A stretch of DNA of 64,000 nucleotides from an uncultured Clostridia bacterium (GTDB taxonomy: Bacteria; Bacillota; Clostridia; Oscillospirales; Acutalibacteraceae): contig CAKNOA010000001.1 of the NCBI GenBank assembly GCA_930990065.1, positions 223,191 to 287,190 on the forward strand. Reading direction: 5' to 3'. This document shows, in pieces, positions 40,424 through 49,825 of the stretch. The translations under genes were made by a program, and so were the position numbers. The notes below the pieces were generated by a model. The model was not told the DNA's origin. It did not search any database and saw nothing but the letters and a program-made list of their open reading frames with translations. How positions within the stretch are numbered: the stretch's first letter is position 1; the number at the start of each line of letters is the position of its first letter.

Positions 40424-41404
40424 TTATCCCATTGCGTACATAAATAAAACGGCCAACCCCACGCGCAGCAATAATCCGATTCCTAAAGCCGCCAGGCTGG
40501 TTACTACCATCATACGGTTGGCGCGGCGGATATCCGCGGGCTCAATCTCCCGTCGGGCATCGCCGATATACGGCTTTTCTACCGGTTTGCCAAAATAGCA
40601 TGCGGGCCCGGCCAGCCGGACCCCCAATGCCCCGGCACAAGCCGATTCCGTTTGGGCCGAATTGGGGCTTGCATGCTGCCGCCGGTCCCGGCGCCACATG
40701 TGAAACGCCTGTTTTTGATCGCCATCTGCTAATGGGCACGTGAGAATCCACAAAAGGGCCGCCAACCGGGCGGGCAGAAAATTGGCAGCGTCGTCCAATT
40801 TGGCGGCAGCCCGGCCAAAATGCAAATACCGTTCGTTTTTATACCCCACCATGCTGTCCATGGTGTTAATGGCTTTATAGGTAAGGGCCAACGGCGCGCC
40901 GCCAATGAGCATATAAAAAAGCGGCGCCACCACCCCGTCGGAGGCATTTTCGGCTACCGTCTCCACCGCGGCCCGGGTGACCCCCTGCTCGGTAAGGGTG
41001 GCGGTATCCCGCCCCACAATGCGCGCGACCGCTTTTCTGGCTTCGGGCAGCGAAGCGGTGGTTAAAGCCCGATACACGTTCCCGCTTTCTACCGCCAGGC
41101 CTTTCATGGCAAGGGCCTGCCAACACCAGAACGTTTGGAGCAGAAACCCCAAAACCGGGTGAAGAAGCATAAGCCCCACACAAAGTCCGCCGCTAATTAA
41201 GAGCGTGCCAAGGGGCAGCGTCACAGCCAGTACCCGCCCAGCCTTTTTTTCTCCGTCCGGCGTTTTGGGAAACCAGCTGCGCAGCCGTTTTTCCAGTGCC
41301 GAAATGGCTTTGCCCATGAGGACCACGGGATGCGGCAGCCAGGCAGGGTCCCCCAACAGCGCATCGAGCAGAAAGCCGCACAAAATCGCCGCTGCTATCA
41401 GCAT
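40424..41404 (-). CDS. cbiB: Adenosylcobinamide-phosphate synthase
   Basis: A 326-residue membrane protein with four to five helices. Family motifs are LLDALLGDPAWLPHPVVLMG, VETVAENASDGVVAPLFY and TMDSMVGYKNERYLHFGRAAAKLDD. It attaches aminopropanol phosphate to adenosylcobyric acid. The ATG at 41404 overlaps the end of the phosphatase gene by 7 bases; the longer open frame upstream lies wholly inside that gene and is not used. Confidence 0.94.
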   Translation of the reverse strand: MLIAAAILCGFLLDALLGDPAWLPHPVVLMGKAISALEKRLRSWFPKTPDGEKKAGRVLAVTLPLGTLLISGGLCVGLMLLHPVLGFLLQTFWCWQALAMKGLAVESGNVYRALTTASLPEARKAVARIVGRDTATLTEQGVTRAAVETVAENASDGVVAPLFYMLIGGAPLALTYKAINTMDSMVGYKNERYLHFGRAAAKLDDAANFLPARLAALLWILTCPLADGDQKQAFHMWRRDRRQHASPNSAQTESACAGALGVRLAGPACYFGKPVEKPYIGDARREIEPADIRRANRMMVVTSLAALGIGLLLRVGLAVLFMYAMG

Positions 41405-42012
41405 GATGTTTTCCCGCCTTCCTTTGTATACTGCACGGTGCCCGTAAGGAGTAACGTGTGGTGGGTACGCCATGCATTTTCTTCCGCCTCCAGCACATAG
41501 CCGCCCGCATTGGGGCCGCACCAATGATAATAATCATAATGGGGCAGCGCGAACCGTTCCATAATGGCCATTTGGGTACCGCCGTGGGCCATGATCACCA
41601 GGATGTCTTCGCCGTTTTTGAGCGCTTCCTCTACAAGAGGCACAAACGCCTCACAGGTGCGATTGGAAAAGTCCCCTTTCCGTTCGCCTCCGGGGCAACA
41701 GCCTTCACAATCGCTGCCCACCCAGGCAAGGTATTCGGGATCGTGCTCCATATCGATGTAATTGCGGCCTTCGAAAATACCGAAACACATTTCGCGAAAA
41801 TCCGGCACCACCACCTGCTCACTGTGGGGAAAGACTATGTCCGCCGTTTGCCTAGCGCGGCACAGGGGGGATACATAAATTTTTTTCGGAGTGATGTCGG
41901 CTACCGCTAATTGAGCGATCCCCTCCTGACAAAGAGGAATATCCCTGGTACCCTGGTACCGCTTTTCAGCGTTATAGCCCGTTAAACCGTGGCGCAGCAG
42001 ATAGATTTTCAT
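41398..42012 (-). CDS. cobC: Histidine phosphatase, probable alpha-ribazole phosphatase
   Basis: A 204-residue phosphoglycerate mutase-fold phosphatase. The catalytic motif is YLLRHGLTGYN (about 4-14) and the second histidine is in IMAHGGTQ. The position among cobS, cobU and cbiB supports removal of phosphate from alpha-ribazole-5'-phosphate or from AdoCbl-5'-phosphate. The CCPGGERKGDFSNR middle region is unusual. Enzyme class is firm, substrate is by context. Its start overlaps the short CobU-like gene by 4 bases. Confidence 0.85.
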   Translation of the reverse strand: MKIYLLRHGLTGYNAEKRYQGTRDIPLCQEGIAQLAVADITPKKIYVSPLCRARQTADIVFPHSEQVVVPDFREMCFGIFEGRNYIDMEHDPEYLAWVGSDCEGCCPGGERKGDFSNRTCEAFVPLVEEALKNGEDILVIMAHGGTQMAIMERFALPHYDYYHWCGPNAGGYVLEAEENAWRTHHTLLLTGTVQYTKEGGKTSC

Positions 42013-42347
42013 ACCGGTTCCTCCCCTTTTAGCACGGTGGGAATCCCACAGAAGACCCGCACCACTTTATCGGCCCGCTGTGCCAGTAAACAGGCTAACC
42101 TTCCGGCCGCTTCCCGCTGGGCGCGCTCGGTGGGGTCTGTGGGGACAACGCCGCCCCCCACTTCCACGGCGATCACCACTTGATAGGAAGCGAGTTTCTG
42201 CGCTAGGGCCGGCAAATCCTGACAGCCGGCAGCCAGCTTCTGCACGTCCCATATGGCATACGTTTCCAGTTCCTGCTCATTCCAGTGCATGAGCGCTTTG
42301 GCATATTCTTTTTTGCCGCTAAAAAGCGGACCCGTTATAAAGACCAT
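42009..42347 (-). CDS. Short CobU-like protein lacking the kinase histidine motif
   Basis: A 112-residue protein. The start FITGPLFSGKKEYAKAL is a P-loop-like CobU motif and the C-terminal half, VVIAVEVGGGVVPTDPTERAQREAAGRLACLLAQRADKV, matches the CobU end (EVGxGVVP). The central 60 residues with RHR-type guanylylation motif and DCxTLW are missing. A complete cobU lies two genes upstream, so this is a shortened paralog, perhaps a partner subunit. GGAGGGTG precedes the ATG at 42347. It overlaps cobS by 13 bases. Confidence 0.75.
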   Translation of the reverse strand: MVFITGPLFSGKKEYAKALMHWNEQELETYAIWDVQKLAAGCQDLPALAQKLASYQVVIAVEVGGGVVPTDPTERAQREAAGRLACLLAQRADKVVRVFCGIPTVLKGEEPV

Positions 42348-43120
42348 GTGGCACCCTCCAAAAGCTGCACGGCCAACAACGCAAAAAGCATGCCCAGTTC
42401 GGCCCGCTGCACAAACCACCCGGCTAAATCGCCGGTAATTCCCTCAAATTCTTTTTTGGCAATGACGTAATACCGCCCGAATAAGAAAAGCATCGTAAGA
42501 GCCACCATAATTCCCATCCAGCGCCCCACCAAAATCAATGCCAACGTGAGCCCCAAAGCCAGCAAAAGAAGGCAAACTCTGACTTTCTTTTTATCGGAAG
42601 CCGCGGCAAAGGTATGGGCTAGGCCGGTTTTCTTAGCCATGGGGAATGACGCAACGGCTATGCCCGATAAGCACCGCTCCAGCACAAATCCTAGGCCCAG
42701 GCACCACAACACACGCGGTTCCCACCGAATGCAGGCACACAACGTAAAATCCGCCACAAACCAGGCGCACAGATGAATGACGGCAAAGGCGCCGCACCGG
42801 GGATCTTTCAGGATTTCCCGCTTTTTTTCCGGGGGGGCACAACTCGCCCTCGCGTCGCAGGTATCGGCATACCCGTCCAGATGGATGCCCCCCGTTACCA
42901 GTACGGGAATCAGGCAAAACCCGGCCCCTTGTAACAGGGTAGGGGCCGCCAAAAACTGCATGAGCACAAACCAACCGCCACACAGAGCCCCGCACACAAC
43001 CCCCACCAGGGGAAACGCCACCATCATAAAGCGCATATTTTTTTCATTCCAGGTAGGCTGCGGGCAGGGAATCGCCGAAAACATGGCGAACGCTACGGCG
43101 ATCGTTTCCAGCACGATCAT
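42335..43120 (-). CDS. cobS: Adenosylcobinamide-GDP ribazoletransferase (cobalamin synthase)
   Basis: A 261-residue membrane enzyme with five to six helices. The metal-binding motif GGIHLDGYADTCDA is intact, and the AAFPLVGVVCGAL-type and KDPRCGAFAV segments fit the family. It joins adenosylcobinamide-GDP with alpha-ribazole or its phosphate to finish the coenzyme. Length (about 250) is normal. It overlaps cobU by ATGA and the short CobU-like gene by 13 bases. Confidence 0.94.
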   Translation of the reverse strand: MIVLETIAVAFAMFSAIPCPQPTWNEKNMRFMMVAFPLVGVVCGALCGGWFVLMQFLAAPTLLQGAGFCLIPVLVTGGIHLDGYADTCDARASCAPPEKKREILKDPRCGAFAVIHLCAWFVADFTLCACIRWEPRVLWCLGLGFVLERCLSGIAVASFPMAKKTGLAHTFAAASDKKKVRVCLLLLALGLTLALILVGRWMGIMVALTMLFLFGRYYVIAKKEFEGITGDLAGWFVQRAELGMLFALLAVQLLEGATWSL

Positions 43121-43647
43121 AGGGTGGCCTCCTTTCCCTTGTGGCAGACAGGCAGGGAACACACGATTTCATACACCTCGTCAGCCTCTGCTGCCAGCGC
43201 CCGGTTAACAAGTGCTAGTGTTTTTAAATACGAAAGGGTATCCCCCTGATAGGCGGTACCGCCGCTAAAAACTTCGTTCGATACAATCACGAGGTTTTTG
43301 CACTGGGCACGCAGGTGATCGATGCCTTGTAAGATCGCTTCTATCGCGTTTGCCCCGGCCCCTTCGGGGCTATACATCTCGTTTGCCACCAGATTGCTCA
43401 TGCATTCCAAAAGCACCGTGCCCTTTTCCGGCAGGGTAACAGAGGAAAGATTTACATAACATTCGATCGTCTGAAACTGCTTTTTTTCCCGCATCTGCCG
43501 GTGCCGGTGAATCCGGGCTAGGCATTCCTTATCAAACGGCTGCATGGTTGCAACATAGTACCGGGGGCCCTCCCCACTTTCCAGCACCCGGGTTTCGGCG
43601 AACTCACTTTTCCCCGAAGCAGCCCCGCCAATCACCAGGGTCATCAT
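43117..43647 (-). CDS. cobU: Adenosylcobinamide kinase / guanylyltransferase
   Basis: A 176-residue CobU. The P-loop VIGGAASGKSEFAE (about 5-18), the RIHRHRQMR motif holding the guanylylated histidine (about 45-53), LLECMSNLVANEM and IVSNEVFSGG are present. It phosphorylates adenosylcobinamide and adds GMP from GTP. The C-terminal EVG-G-VP motif is altered to EVFSGGTAY, while the short paralog keeps EVGGGVVP. It overlaps cobT and cobS by ATGA. Confidence 0.9.
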   Translation of the reverse strand: MMTLVIGGAASGKSEFAETRVLESGEGPRYYVATMQPFDKECLARIHRHRQMREKKQFQTIECYVNLSSVTLPEKGTVLLECMSNLVANEMYSPEGAGANAIEAILQGIDHLRAQCKNLVIVSNEVFSGGTAYQGDTLSYLKTLALVNRALAAEADEVYEIVCSLPVCHKGKEATL

Positions 43648-44726
43648 ATGCCGTCCTCCTGGGGTACGTAAGCCTCGATACCGCCCTCTTCAAATGTATA
43701 ACTTTCTGCATACACCGCGCGGGCCATATCGAGAAGCGGCATGGCCGCCACCGCGCCGGTCCCTTCTCCCAGCCGCATGCCGGCGGTGATCAGAGGCTCG
43801 CGACCAATCGCTTCCAAAATGAGGTGCCCGGCCGGTTCTGCGGACACATGGCTGGCCAATACGGCTTTTTCGGCCGCCGGGCACAACCGCACAGCGCAAA
43901 GGGCCGCTGCCGTACTGATAAACCCATCGGCTAGTACGGGTACCTGATAGAGCGCGCCGCCCAGGAACACCCCGCACAGCCCCGCTATATCAAAGCCGCC
44001 TACTTTGTGAAGGACATCCAGAATATCGCTATCATCCGGCTGATTCACCGCTATAGCCTGCTCGATGGCATGGATTTTCCGGCGCAACCCTTCCCCCGAC
44101 AGCCCGGCTCCCCGGCCGGTCATTTCGGTTACCGGGCGGTGAAGCAGCACACTGGCAACGGCGCTGGATGTGGTGGTATTGCCAATCCCCATTTCCCCCG
44201 TGGCGAGAAGGCGCATACCAAGTTCTTTTTGTCCTTTAACCAGTTCTATGCCCGTCAGCACCGCTTTCGCCGCCTGTTCCCGGCTCATGGCCGGGCCCAG
44301 GGAGATATCGCCCGTCCCATTGCCAATGCGGCGGTCGAGCACCCCTTCTGTAGGGGCAAAATCCAGCATGCCCATGTCCACCGGCACCACCCGGCACCCG
44401 GCCACCGCCGCCATGCGGCACACGGACGTGCGGTTCCTTGCAAGATTCTGCGCCACCATACCGGTTACGCTGCTGTCCGTCTGGGTGACCCCCTGGGCTA
44501 CTACGCCGTTATCGGCACAGAGTACCAGCACGGCCCGGGGGCTGAGGGTGATGGTTTCCTGCCCCGTCAGAGCAGCGATCCGTTCTAAGGCCGTTTCCAA
44601 TAACCCCAAGCTGCCCAGAGGTTTGGCACAGGCCGCCCACCGCCGGGCGGCTGCCTGCCGGGCTTTTTCATCCGGCGGCGTGATGGCACAAAGTTGTTCT
44701 TTAAGGGCTTCTTCATAGGATTTCAT
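43644..44726 (-). CDS. cobT: Nicotinate-nucleotide--dimethylbenzimidazole phosphoribosyltransferase
   Basis: A 360-residue CobT. Motifs include RWAACAKPLGSLGLLE at the start, LVLCADNGVVAQGVTQT, GEMGIGNTTTSSAV and the catalytic Glu region MRLGEGTGAVAAMPLLDMA. It makes alpha-ribazole phosphate from a lower-ligand base and nicotinate mononucleotide. No dimethylbenzimidazole synthesis genes (bluB, bza) are in the window, so the base may come from outside. It overlaps cbiA by ATGA. Confidence 0.96.
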   Translation of the reverse strand: MKSYEEALKEQLCAITPPDEKARQAAARRWAACAKPLGSLGLLETALERIAALTGQETITLSPRAVLVLCADNGVVAQGVTQTDSSVTGMVAQNLARNRTSVCRMAAVAGCRVVPVDMGMLDFAPTEGVLDRRIGNGTGDISLGPAMSREQAAKAVLTGIELVKGQKELGMRLLATGEMGIGNTTTSSAVASVLLHRPVTEMTGRGAGLSGEGLRRKIHAIEQAIAVNQPDDSDILDVLHKVGGFDIAGLCGVFLGGALYQVPVLADGFISTAAALCAVRLCPAAEKAVLASHVSAEPAGHLILEAIGREPLITAGMRLGEGTGAVAAMPLLDMARAVYAESYTFEEGGIEAYVPQEDGI

Positions 44727-46087
44727 GTTTTTCCCTGCCTTTTTTGATACTCATTGGCGGCATGAGTAAACCGCCGCACCCATTGGGAATGCCCCGCGCC
44801 ATAGAGATGCGGAAACCCGGCATAGAGCGTAGGGGTGGCAAACCCACAGGACCAGGACCGGCCTGTCACCGGCTTTTGCGCCAAAAAAGCGGCGCCGTTT
44901 TCGGTACTGTCCCAATAATGAAATTCATGCACCGGGATTTGGTCCCCGGCAGAAAATAGGAGGCTGTCGCTTTGGGCCGTCAGGAACGCATACCCAAACC
45001 GGGTGAGTTTTTCTTTTCGCAGCCCGTCCCCCGGCAGCACCCCTGCCATGGGGTACGAAACACCGTCGCTTCCTTCCAGGTGTTGGCCGAGATAGAGAAA
45101 GCCGCCGCATTCGGCGACCGTAGGCATGCCGTTTTCCACCGCTTGTCGGATCGCACAGAGCATGGGCTCATTTTCAGCCAGCTTTTTTGCATACAGTTCC
45201 GGGTACCCGCCGGGCAGATACAGCCCACCGGTGTTTTCCGGCAACTGGGTATCCGTTAACGGGCTAAAGGGCACCAGTTCGGCCCCGGCTGTCCGCAGGG
45301 CTTCCTTTGTTTCCTCATAGCAAAAGCAAAAGGCCCGGTCGCTGGCGATCGCCAGCCGGGTTATGGCGGGAACATTTTGTGAGATGGGAGCGGCATAACC
45401 CAGTCCTGGGGTGCAGAAGAGGGACGAAAAACGGGCAAAGTCCAAATTTTGCTCCAACAGATCGGCCAAAAGGCCGATGCGCTGCTGCAAATCATGGATT
45501 TCCCCGGCGGTGTAAAGCCCCAGATGGCGGCTTTCAAACGCCGCTTCCTCCCTGTGGGGCAAATACCCCAAAACCGGCAGGCCGGTTTCCTTTTCTAGCA
45601 TAGGAGCCAGTGACCGGTACAGCATGGGAGAACAGTCATTGAGAAAAAGGCCCCGAATGTGGCTCTGTTCCCGAAACGCGCACAACCCCCGGATCTGGGC
45701 CGCCAAAGTCAAACTGGCGCCCCGGGGCCGGATCACCAGAAGGACCGGCATATCCAGTGTGTGGGCCACATGCCAAGCACTAGCCTGGCTGGTGGTGCCG
45801 CCCACCCCATCATAAAATCCCATCACACCTTCACATACGGCGGCCTGATGTCCGGCACAATGCCGGGCGTAGTGCTGCCGCAAAAAACTTTCCGAAGAAA
45901 AAAATAGGTCCAAATTATGGCTTTCCACCCCCAATACAGAACGGTGGAACATGGGGTCAATGTAATCCGGGCCGCATTTAAACGCACAGGGCATAAGGCC
46001 CCGCCGGGCCAATAGGGCTAATAATGCACAGGTCACCGCCGTTTTTCCGCTGCCGGAGGACGGCGCCGCTACCAGACAAGCCATCAT
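44723..46087 (-). CDS. cbiA: Cobyrinic acid a,c-diamide synthase
   Basis: A 454-residue CbiA: N-terminal ATP-binding domain (AAPSSGSGKTAVTCALL; FKCGPDYIDPMFH) and C-terminal glutamine amidotransferase (TVAECGGFLYLG nucleophile; VHEFHYW near the end). It amidates the a and c side chains of cobyrinic acid. The start at 46087 gives ATGA with the cbiET stop; a longer frame upstream lies inside that gene. Length is normal. Confidence 0.95.
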   Translation of the reverse strand: MMACLVAAPSSGSGKTAVTCALLALLARRGLMPCAFKCGPDYIDPMFHRSVLGVESHNLDLFFSSESFLRQHYARHCAGHQAAVCEGVMGFYDGVGGTTSQASAWHVAHTLDMPVLLVIRPRGASLTLAAQIRGLCAFREQSHIRGLFLNDCSPMLYRSLAPMLEKETGLPVLGYLPHREEAAFESRHLGLYTAGEIHDLQQRIGLLADLLEQNLDFARFSSLFCTPGLGYAAPISQNVPAITRLAIASDRAFCFCYEETKEALRTAGAELVPFSPLTDTQLPENTGGLYLPGGYPELYAKKLAENEPMLCAIRQAVENGMPTVAECGGFLYLGQHLEGSDGVSYPMAGVLPGDGLRKEKLTRFGYAFLTAQSDSLLFSAGDQIPVHEFHYWDSTENGAAFLAQKPVTGRSWSCGFATPTLYAGFPHLYGAGHSQWVRRFTHAANEYQKRQGKT

Positions 46088-47283
46088 ACCGGCACCCCCG
46101 CAATGAGGAAGACCGGATTTTGGGCCGCCATCAGATGCAGCGAACCGGCCGGGCGGCTGCGGCTGACGCTGATCTGTGTGACGTCTGCCTGCCACCCGTT
46201 TTCTTCTAAAGCCCGCACCGCCCGATACAGCGTCTCAATACAAATAGCGGAAATGCAAAGACGCGCTTTCGGGTTTTTCGTTCGAATCAGGGACAGGATC
46301 GGTTCCATCTTTCCTTTACTTCCGCCGATAAAAACGGCATCCGGTGTTTCCAGTGTGTCTAGTTTTTCCGGCGCTTTGCCTTTTACCATGTGCAGGTTCC
46401 ACGCCCCCAGTTTTTCCCGGTTTTGTTGAATCAGGGTAAGGGCTTCTTCGTTACATTCCACCGCATAGGTGCGCCCCATGGAAGCTTGCAGTGCCAGTTC
46501 CACGCTCACGCTACCGGTCCCGGCGCCGATATCCCACAGAATCTCGTCCTTTTCCGGAGCGAGAATCGAAAGAATGCTGGCCCGCACTTCCCGTTTTGTC
46601 ATGGGCACGTTCCCCCGCACAAAGAAGGCATCCGGGAAGCCCGGGGTATGATGCATCACATGGGGCGCCGGTTCTAGCAGCAGAACGCTCAGGGGCGCAA
46701 ACTCTTCCCTTGCACCGTATTCTGCCGTACCTTGCCAAATGCGCTGGGACGGGTAAGAAAGATTTTCCCCCACCGTAACCGGCAGAGTCCCCAATCCGGC
46801 CCGCACCAATTGCCCGCACAGGGAAGCGGCGCTCTCCCTGCCACCGGTGAGGAAAAAGGCCGGTTTCCCCTGCATAACAGCGCCGACGGCATTGGCCTCG
46901 GTACCGTGGGCCGAAAAAAGCAGCCAGTCCTGCCACGGCCTGTGGATCGCCGCCGCCAATAGCTGTACACTGGAAAGCCCGGGCAATAGCCGGTAAGAGA
47001 TGTTCTTTGCTTCAAGCTGCGGGATCAGGGCCCGGGCCCCGGAATAAAAGCCGGTGTCGCCGCTAAAAAGCACCGCACAGGTTTTGTCCCCGTTTTCTTC
47101 GATCGCGCACATGATGTCGCCGGGCCGGGTGGCTGCCACGCGGCAGGGGGCACAAAAATCGGGCAAATTTTGCAGCAGGCGCTGCGCCCCAATCAGACAG
47201 GTAGCCTGCCGGAGTACGTCTAGGCCCTCTTTTGTCAGGGTATCAAAACCACCGCCTCCCATGGCGGTTAAAGTTACCTGCAT
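46084..47283 (-). CDS. cbiET: Cobalt-precorrin-6B/7 methyltransferase-decarboxylase (CbiE-CbiT fusion)
   Basis: A 399-residue fusion. The N-terminal CbiE tetrapyrrole methylase half (about 1-200) has FSGDTGFYSGARALIP and LLPGLSSVQLLAAA; the C-terminal CbiT half (about 210-395) has FVRGNVPMTKREVRASILSIL and the SAM motif WDIGAGTGSVSVE. It methylates C5 and C15 and decarboxylates the C12 acetate, the same job as CobL. It overlaps cbiJ by 10 bases. Confidence 0.95.
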   Translation of the reverse strand: MQVTLTAMGGGGFDTLTKEGLDVLRQATCLIGAQRLLQNLPDFCAPCRVAATRPGDIMCAIEENGDKTCAVLFSGDTGFYSGARALIPQLEAKNISYRLLPGLSSVQLLAAAIHRPWQDWLLFSAHGTEANAVGAVMQGKPAFFLTGGRESAASLCGQLVRAGLGTLPVTVGENLSYPSQRIWQGTAEYGAREEFAPLSVLLLEPAPHVMHHTPGFPDAFFVRGNVPMTKREVRASILSILAPEKDEILWDIGAGTGSVSVELALQASMGRTYAVECNEEALTLIQQNREKLGAWNLHMVKGKAPEKLDTLETPDAVFIGGSKGKMEPILSLIRTKNPKARLCISAICIETLYRAVRALEENGWQADVTQISVSRSRPAGSLHLMAAQNPVFLIAGVPV

Positions 47284-48017
47284 GCCATCAGCTCCTTACA
47301 ATCGTTGACAATCTCATCCCACGTTTCGCCAACTTCTTCGGGCCGGCGAATGACCAGCACCGGCACCTGTAGATCCTGAGCGGCCCCGATTTTCTCCGGG
47401 AAGCCCCCTGCCGCCCCGCCGTCTTTGGTGACCAGCCAGTGTATCATAAACTGTTCCATCAGTGCCCGGTTGAGCCCCCGGGAAAACGGCCCTTGCATCG
47501 CAATGATATGGCTTTGCGGGATACCGTTTTCTTTACACAGACGGAGGCTCTCAACGCTGGGCAATACCCGGGGGAAAAGCCGGTTTGGGTTTACCCTCGA
47601 AAACGCGCCCAGTTCTTTTACCCCGGTGGTGAGCAAAATGTTCCCGGTGGTTTTTTCCAGTATCCGGGCGGCCTCTTTGGCATTTTCCACCACTTGGCAC
47701 TCATCGGGCAGCGGGCTTTTCGGGCGCACCAGCCGCTTATAGGGGACCGACGCTTTTTTCGCCGCTGCCACAATATTCCGGCTTGCTTCCCTCGCGTAAG
47801 GATGCGTCGCATCCACGCATAAAGCGGCCCCTTCCAGGACCCTCTCCATCGCCGGAACATCCAGGCGGCCCGTAAGGGTTTGGGCGCCGGGATGTTCTTC
47901 CTGTACGATGCGGCCATATTCGGTGGCCACGCACACCACAGTTTCCAACCCTAAGCGCACCGTTTCTTCCGAAAGGGCCCGGCCTTCTGTGGTGCCGCTG
48001 AAAATTACCACGCGCAT
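47274..48017 (-). CDS. cbiJ: Cobalt-precorrin-6A reductase
   Basis: A 247-residue CbiJ/CobK. The start VVIFSGTTEGRAL, TGRLDV, the DATHPYAREASRN motif and LLTTGVKELGAFSR are typical, as is the C-terminal IRRP near 225. It reduces the corrin ring with NAD(P)H. The ATG lies 13 bases inside the end of cbiH. Confidence 0.94.
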   Translation of the reverse strand: MRVVIFSGTTEGRALSEETVRLGLETVVCVATEYGRIVQEEHPGAQTLTGRLDVPAMERVLEGAALCVDATHPYAREASRNIVAAAKKASVPYKRLVRPKSPLPDECQVVENAKEAARILEKTTGNILLTTGVKELGAFSRVNPNRLFPRVLPSVESLRLCKENGIPQSHIIAMQGPFSRGLNRALMEQFMIHWLVTKDGGAAGGFPEKIGAAQDLQVPVLVIRRPEEVGETWDEIVNDCKELMACR

Positions 48018-48748
48018 TTTTGTTCATACCCCCGGGGTGTAACCATGCGCCCGTTGATTGCCTGAGTGGACGAAGAACCGATAAATACGGTTGTAAACAT
48101 ATCAAGCTGTTCCTTTTCCAGCTCCTGAAGAGATAGTACCTTTGCACACTGGCCTTCCCTCCCGATATGGCGTACCCAGCCGCACACGGTTTCGGGGGAT
48201 TTCCCCTCTTTCATCAGAATTTGACAGGCCTTTTGCAGATACCCGGCGCGCTTGCGGGAACTGGGATTATACAGACACACGCAAAAGTCGCCCCATGCTG
48301 CACAGCGCAGCCGTTTTTCGATGACCTCCCACGGGGTGAGCAGATCTGACAGGGAGATCACACAAAAATCGTGCCCCAACGGAGCCCCCAGCACGGCGCC
48401 CCCCGACAGGGCAGCCGTCACCCCGGCCACCACCTGGATGTCGACTTCGGGGTATCTCGGTGCTAATTGTAATAGCAGGCCCGCCATCCCGTACACGCCG
48501 GCATCCCCACTGCAAATAAAGGCCACATCTTTGCCCTTTTGGGCTGTTTCCAGCGCCCAACGGCAGCGCTCGATTTCCTGTTTCATGGGGGTCGTATAGG
48601 TTTCCTTTCCCGGGAACAGGGGGGCTACCAGGTCGATATAAACGGTGTAACCGCACAACACATCGGCTTTTTCCATGGCGCTTCGGGCCTGTTCCGTCAT
48701 AAACTCGGCCCCACCGGGGCCAATCCCCACAACAAAAAGCGTATGCAT
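48005..48748 (-). CDS. cbiH: Cobalt-precorrin-3 C17-methyltransferase
   Basis: A 247-residue tetrapyrrole methylase: VVGIGPGGAEFMTEQA (SAM loop), CSGDAGVYGMAGL, VVAGVTAALSGGAVLGAPLGHDF and LYNPSSRKR, the signature of the C17 methylase/ring-contraction enzyme CbiH. The ATG at 48748 is preferred because GAAGAGGATC lies just upstream, though an earlier ATG at 48778 overlaps cbiG by ATGA. Confidence 0.94.
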   Translation of the reverse strand: MHTLFVVGIGPGGAEFMTEQARSAMEKADVLCGYTVYIDLVAPLFPGKETYTTPMKQEIERCRWALETAQKGKDVAFICSGDAGVYGMAGLLLQLAPRYPEVDIQVVAGVTAALSGGAVLGAPLGHDFCVISLSDLLTPWEVIEKRLRCAAWGDFCVCLYNPSSRKRAGYLQKACQILMKEGKSPETVCGWVRHIGREGQCAKVLSLQELEKEQLDMFTTVFIGSSSTQAINGRMVTPRGYEQKCAW

Positions 48749-48774
48749 TTTGTGATCCTCTTCTTTCTCTCTTA

Positions 48775-49794
48775 TCATTCCTGTGATTTTGTCACCGGTT
48801 CATCCTGCCAACGCCAGGAAAGCGTAAAGGGCTTTTGGGCCGCCGCCAAAGTCACACCGTCCCACACCCATTTTTGGAAAAGCCTCTCTCCCCCGCTGGC
48901 GGCCACGGCGCTGCGTTCGCACACATTGTCCACCCCGGTTACCTTTTGCACAAAAGGCGACGAGGTAAAATCACCCGGTACCCGCCGCAGTTCATCGGCC
49001 GGAAACGTCATAAAGGGCCACCCATGGTGCCGGCAAAAGGCCAATAATCCTGGTTCGTCCTTTTTTAAATCAATGCTGCTAACCGCACAAACGGCGGATT
49101 CATGCAGCCCCGTGTGCAGGGAAAACTGTTCCCACGCGGTTTCCAGCGCGGAAAAGGAAATTCCCTTCCGGCAGCCAATTCCCAGCACCACGATATTGGG
49201 CACCAGAAAAAGAGCAGCTGTATCGTCTTTTTTCTGGATATCCACCTGCACGTCGGCGTTAGGACCGGTACAAAGGGCCACTCCTTCGGGGCAATCACCA
49301 TCAATAACCCACCGGCTTTGTACAGCCACGGTACCCCCCGCCAGGATTTTTCCGGATACTGCTCGGATGCGGGTAGGGTTTTCCACCGAAAGCCCCTGGC
49401 AGCGGGCCCATTCGTCCACCGCAAAAGCACCATGGACATCGGTCGCCGTGGTAATCACTGCCTTGGCGCCGCACACTTCCTGGATACGGCGGGCCAGGTG
49501 GTTGGCCCCGCCCAAATGCCCCGATAATAACGGCACAGCAAAGTGGGCCCCTTCGTCCACCACTACCACCGCCGGATCGGTCCATTTTTTATCGATATAG
49601 GGGACAATGGCCCGCACTGCAATGCCTACGGCACCGACAAAGATGAGCCCACGACCGGACGAAAAATGCTGGCGGGTCCACTCCCGCAAAGAGAGGGGCC
49701 GGCCACAGCGCATCACCGAGCCGCCCAGTGCTTTTGCCAGCGTATGGGCCAGTTTCTCCCCTTCATCCGTAAACGAAAGAAAAGCCAGATTCAT
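48775..49794 (-). CDS. cbiG: Cobalt-precorrin-5A hydrolase
   Basis: A 339-residue CbiG with N-terminal and middle domains (LIFVGAVGIAVRAIVPYIDKK; VVVDEGAHFAVPLLSGHLGGAN) and the C-terminal CbiG/CobE domain (VLGIGCRKGISF...SSIDLKKDEPGLL). It opens the delta-lactone and releases acetaldehyde after ring contraction. GAGGAGAAACG precedes the ATG at 49794. Length is normal. Confidence 0.94.
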   Translation of the reverse strand: MNLAFLSFTDEGEKLAHTLAKALGGSVMRCGRPLSLREWTRQHFSSGRGLIFVGAVGIAVRAIVPYIDKKWTDPAVVVVDEGAHFAVPLLSGHLGGANHLARRIQEVCGAKAVITTATDVHGAFAVDEWARCQGLSVENPTRIRAVSGKILAGGTVAVQSRWVIDGDCPEGVALCTGPNADVQVDIQKKDDTAALFLVPNIVVLGIGCRKGISFSALETAWEQFSLHTGLHESAVCAVSSIDLKKDEPGLLAFCRHHGWPFMTFPADELRRVPGDFTSSPFVQKVTGVDNVCERSAVAASGGERLFQKWVWDGVTLAAAQKPFTLSWRWQDEPVTKSQE

Positions 49795-49825
49795 CGTTTC
49801 TCCTCTTTTCCCGTTGGAACTTAAA

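Noticed and set aside
40424..41524. A 40-residue longer start for CbiB
   Set aside because: The extra region lies entirely inside the phosphatase gene; the family start is at 41404.
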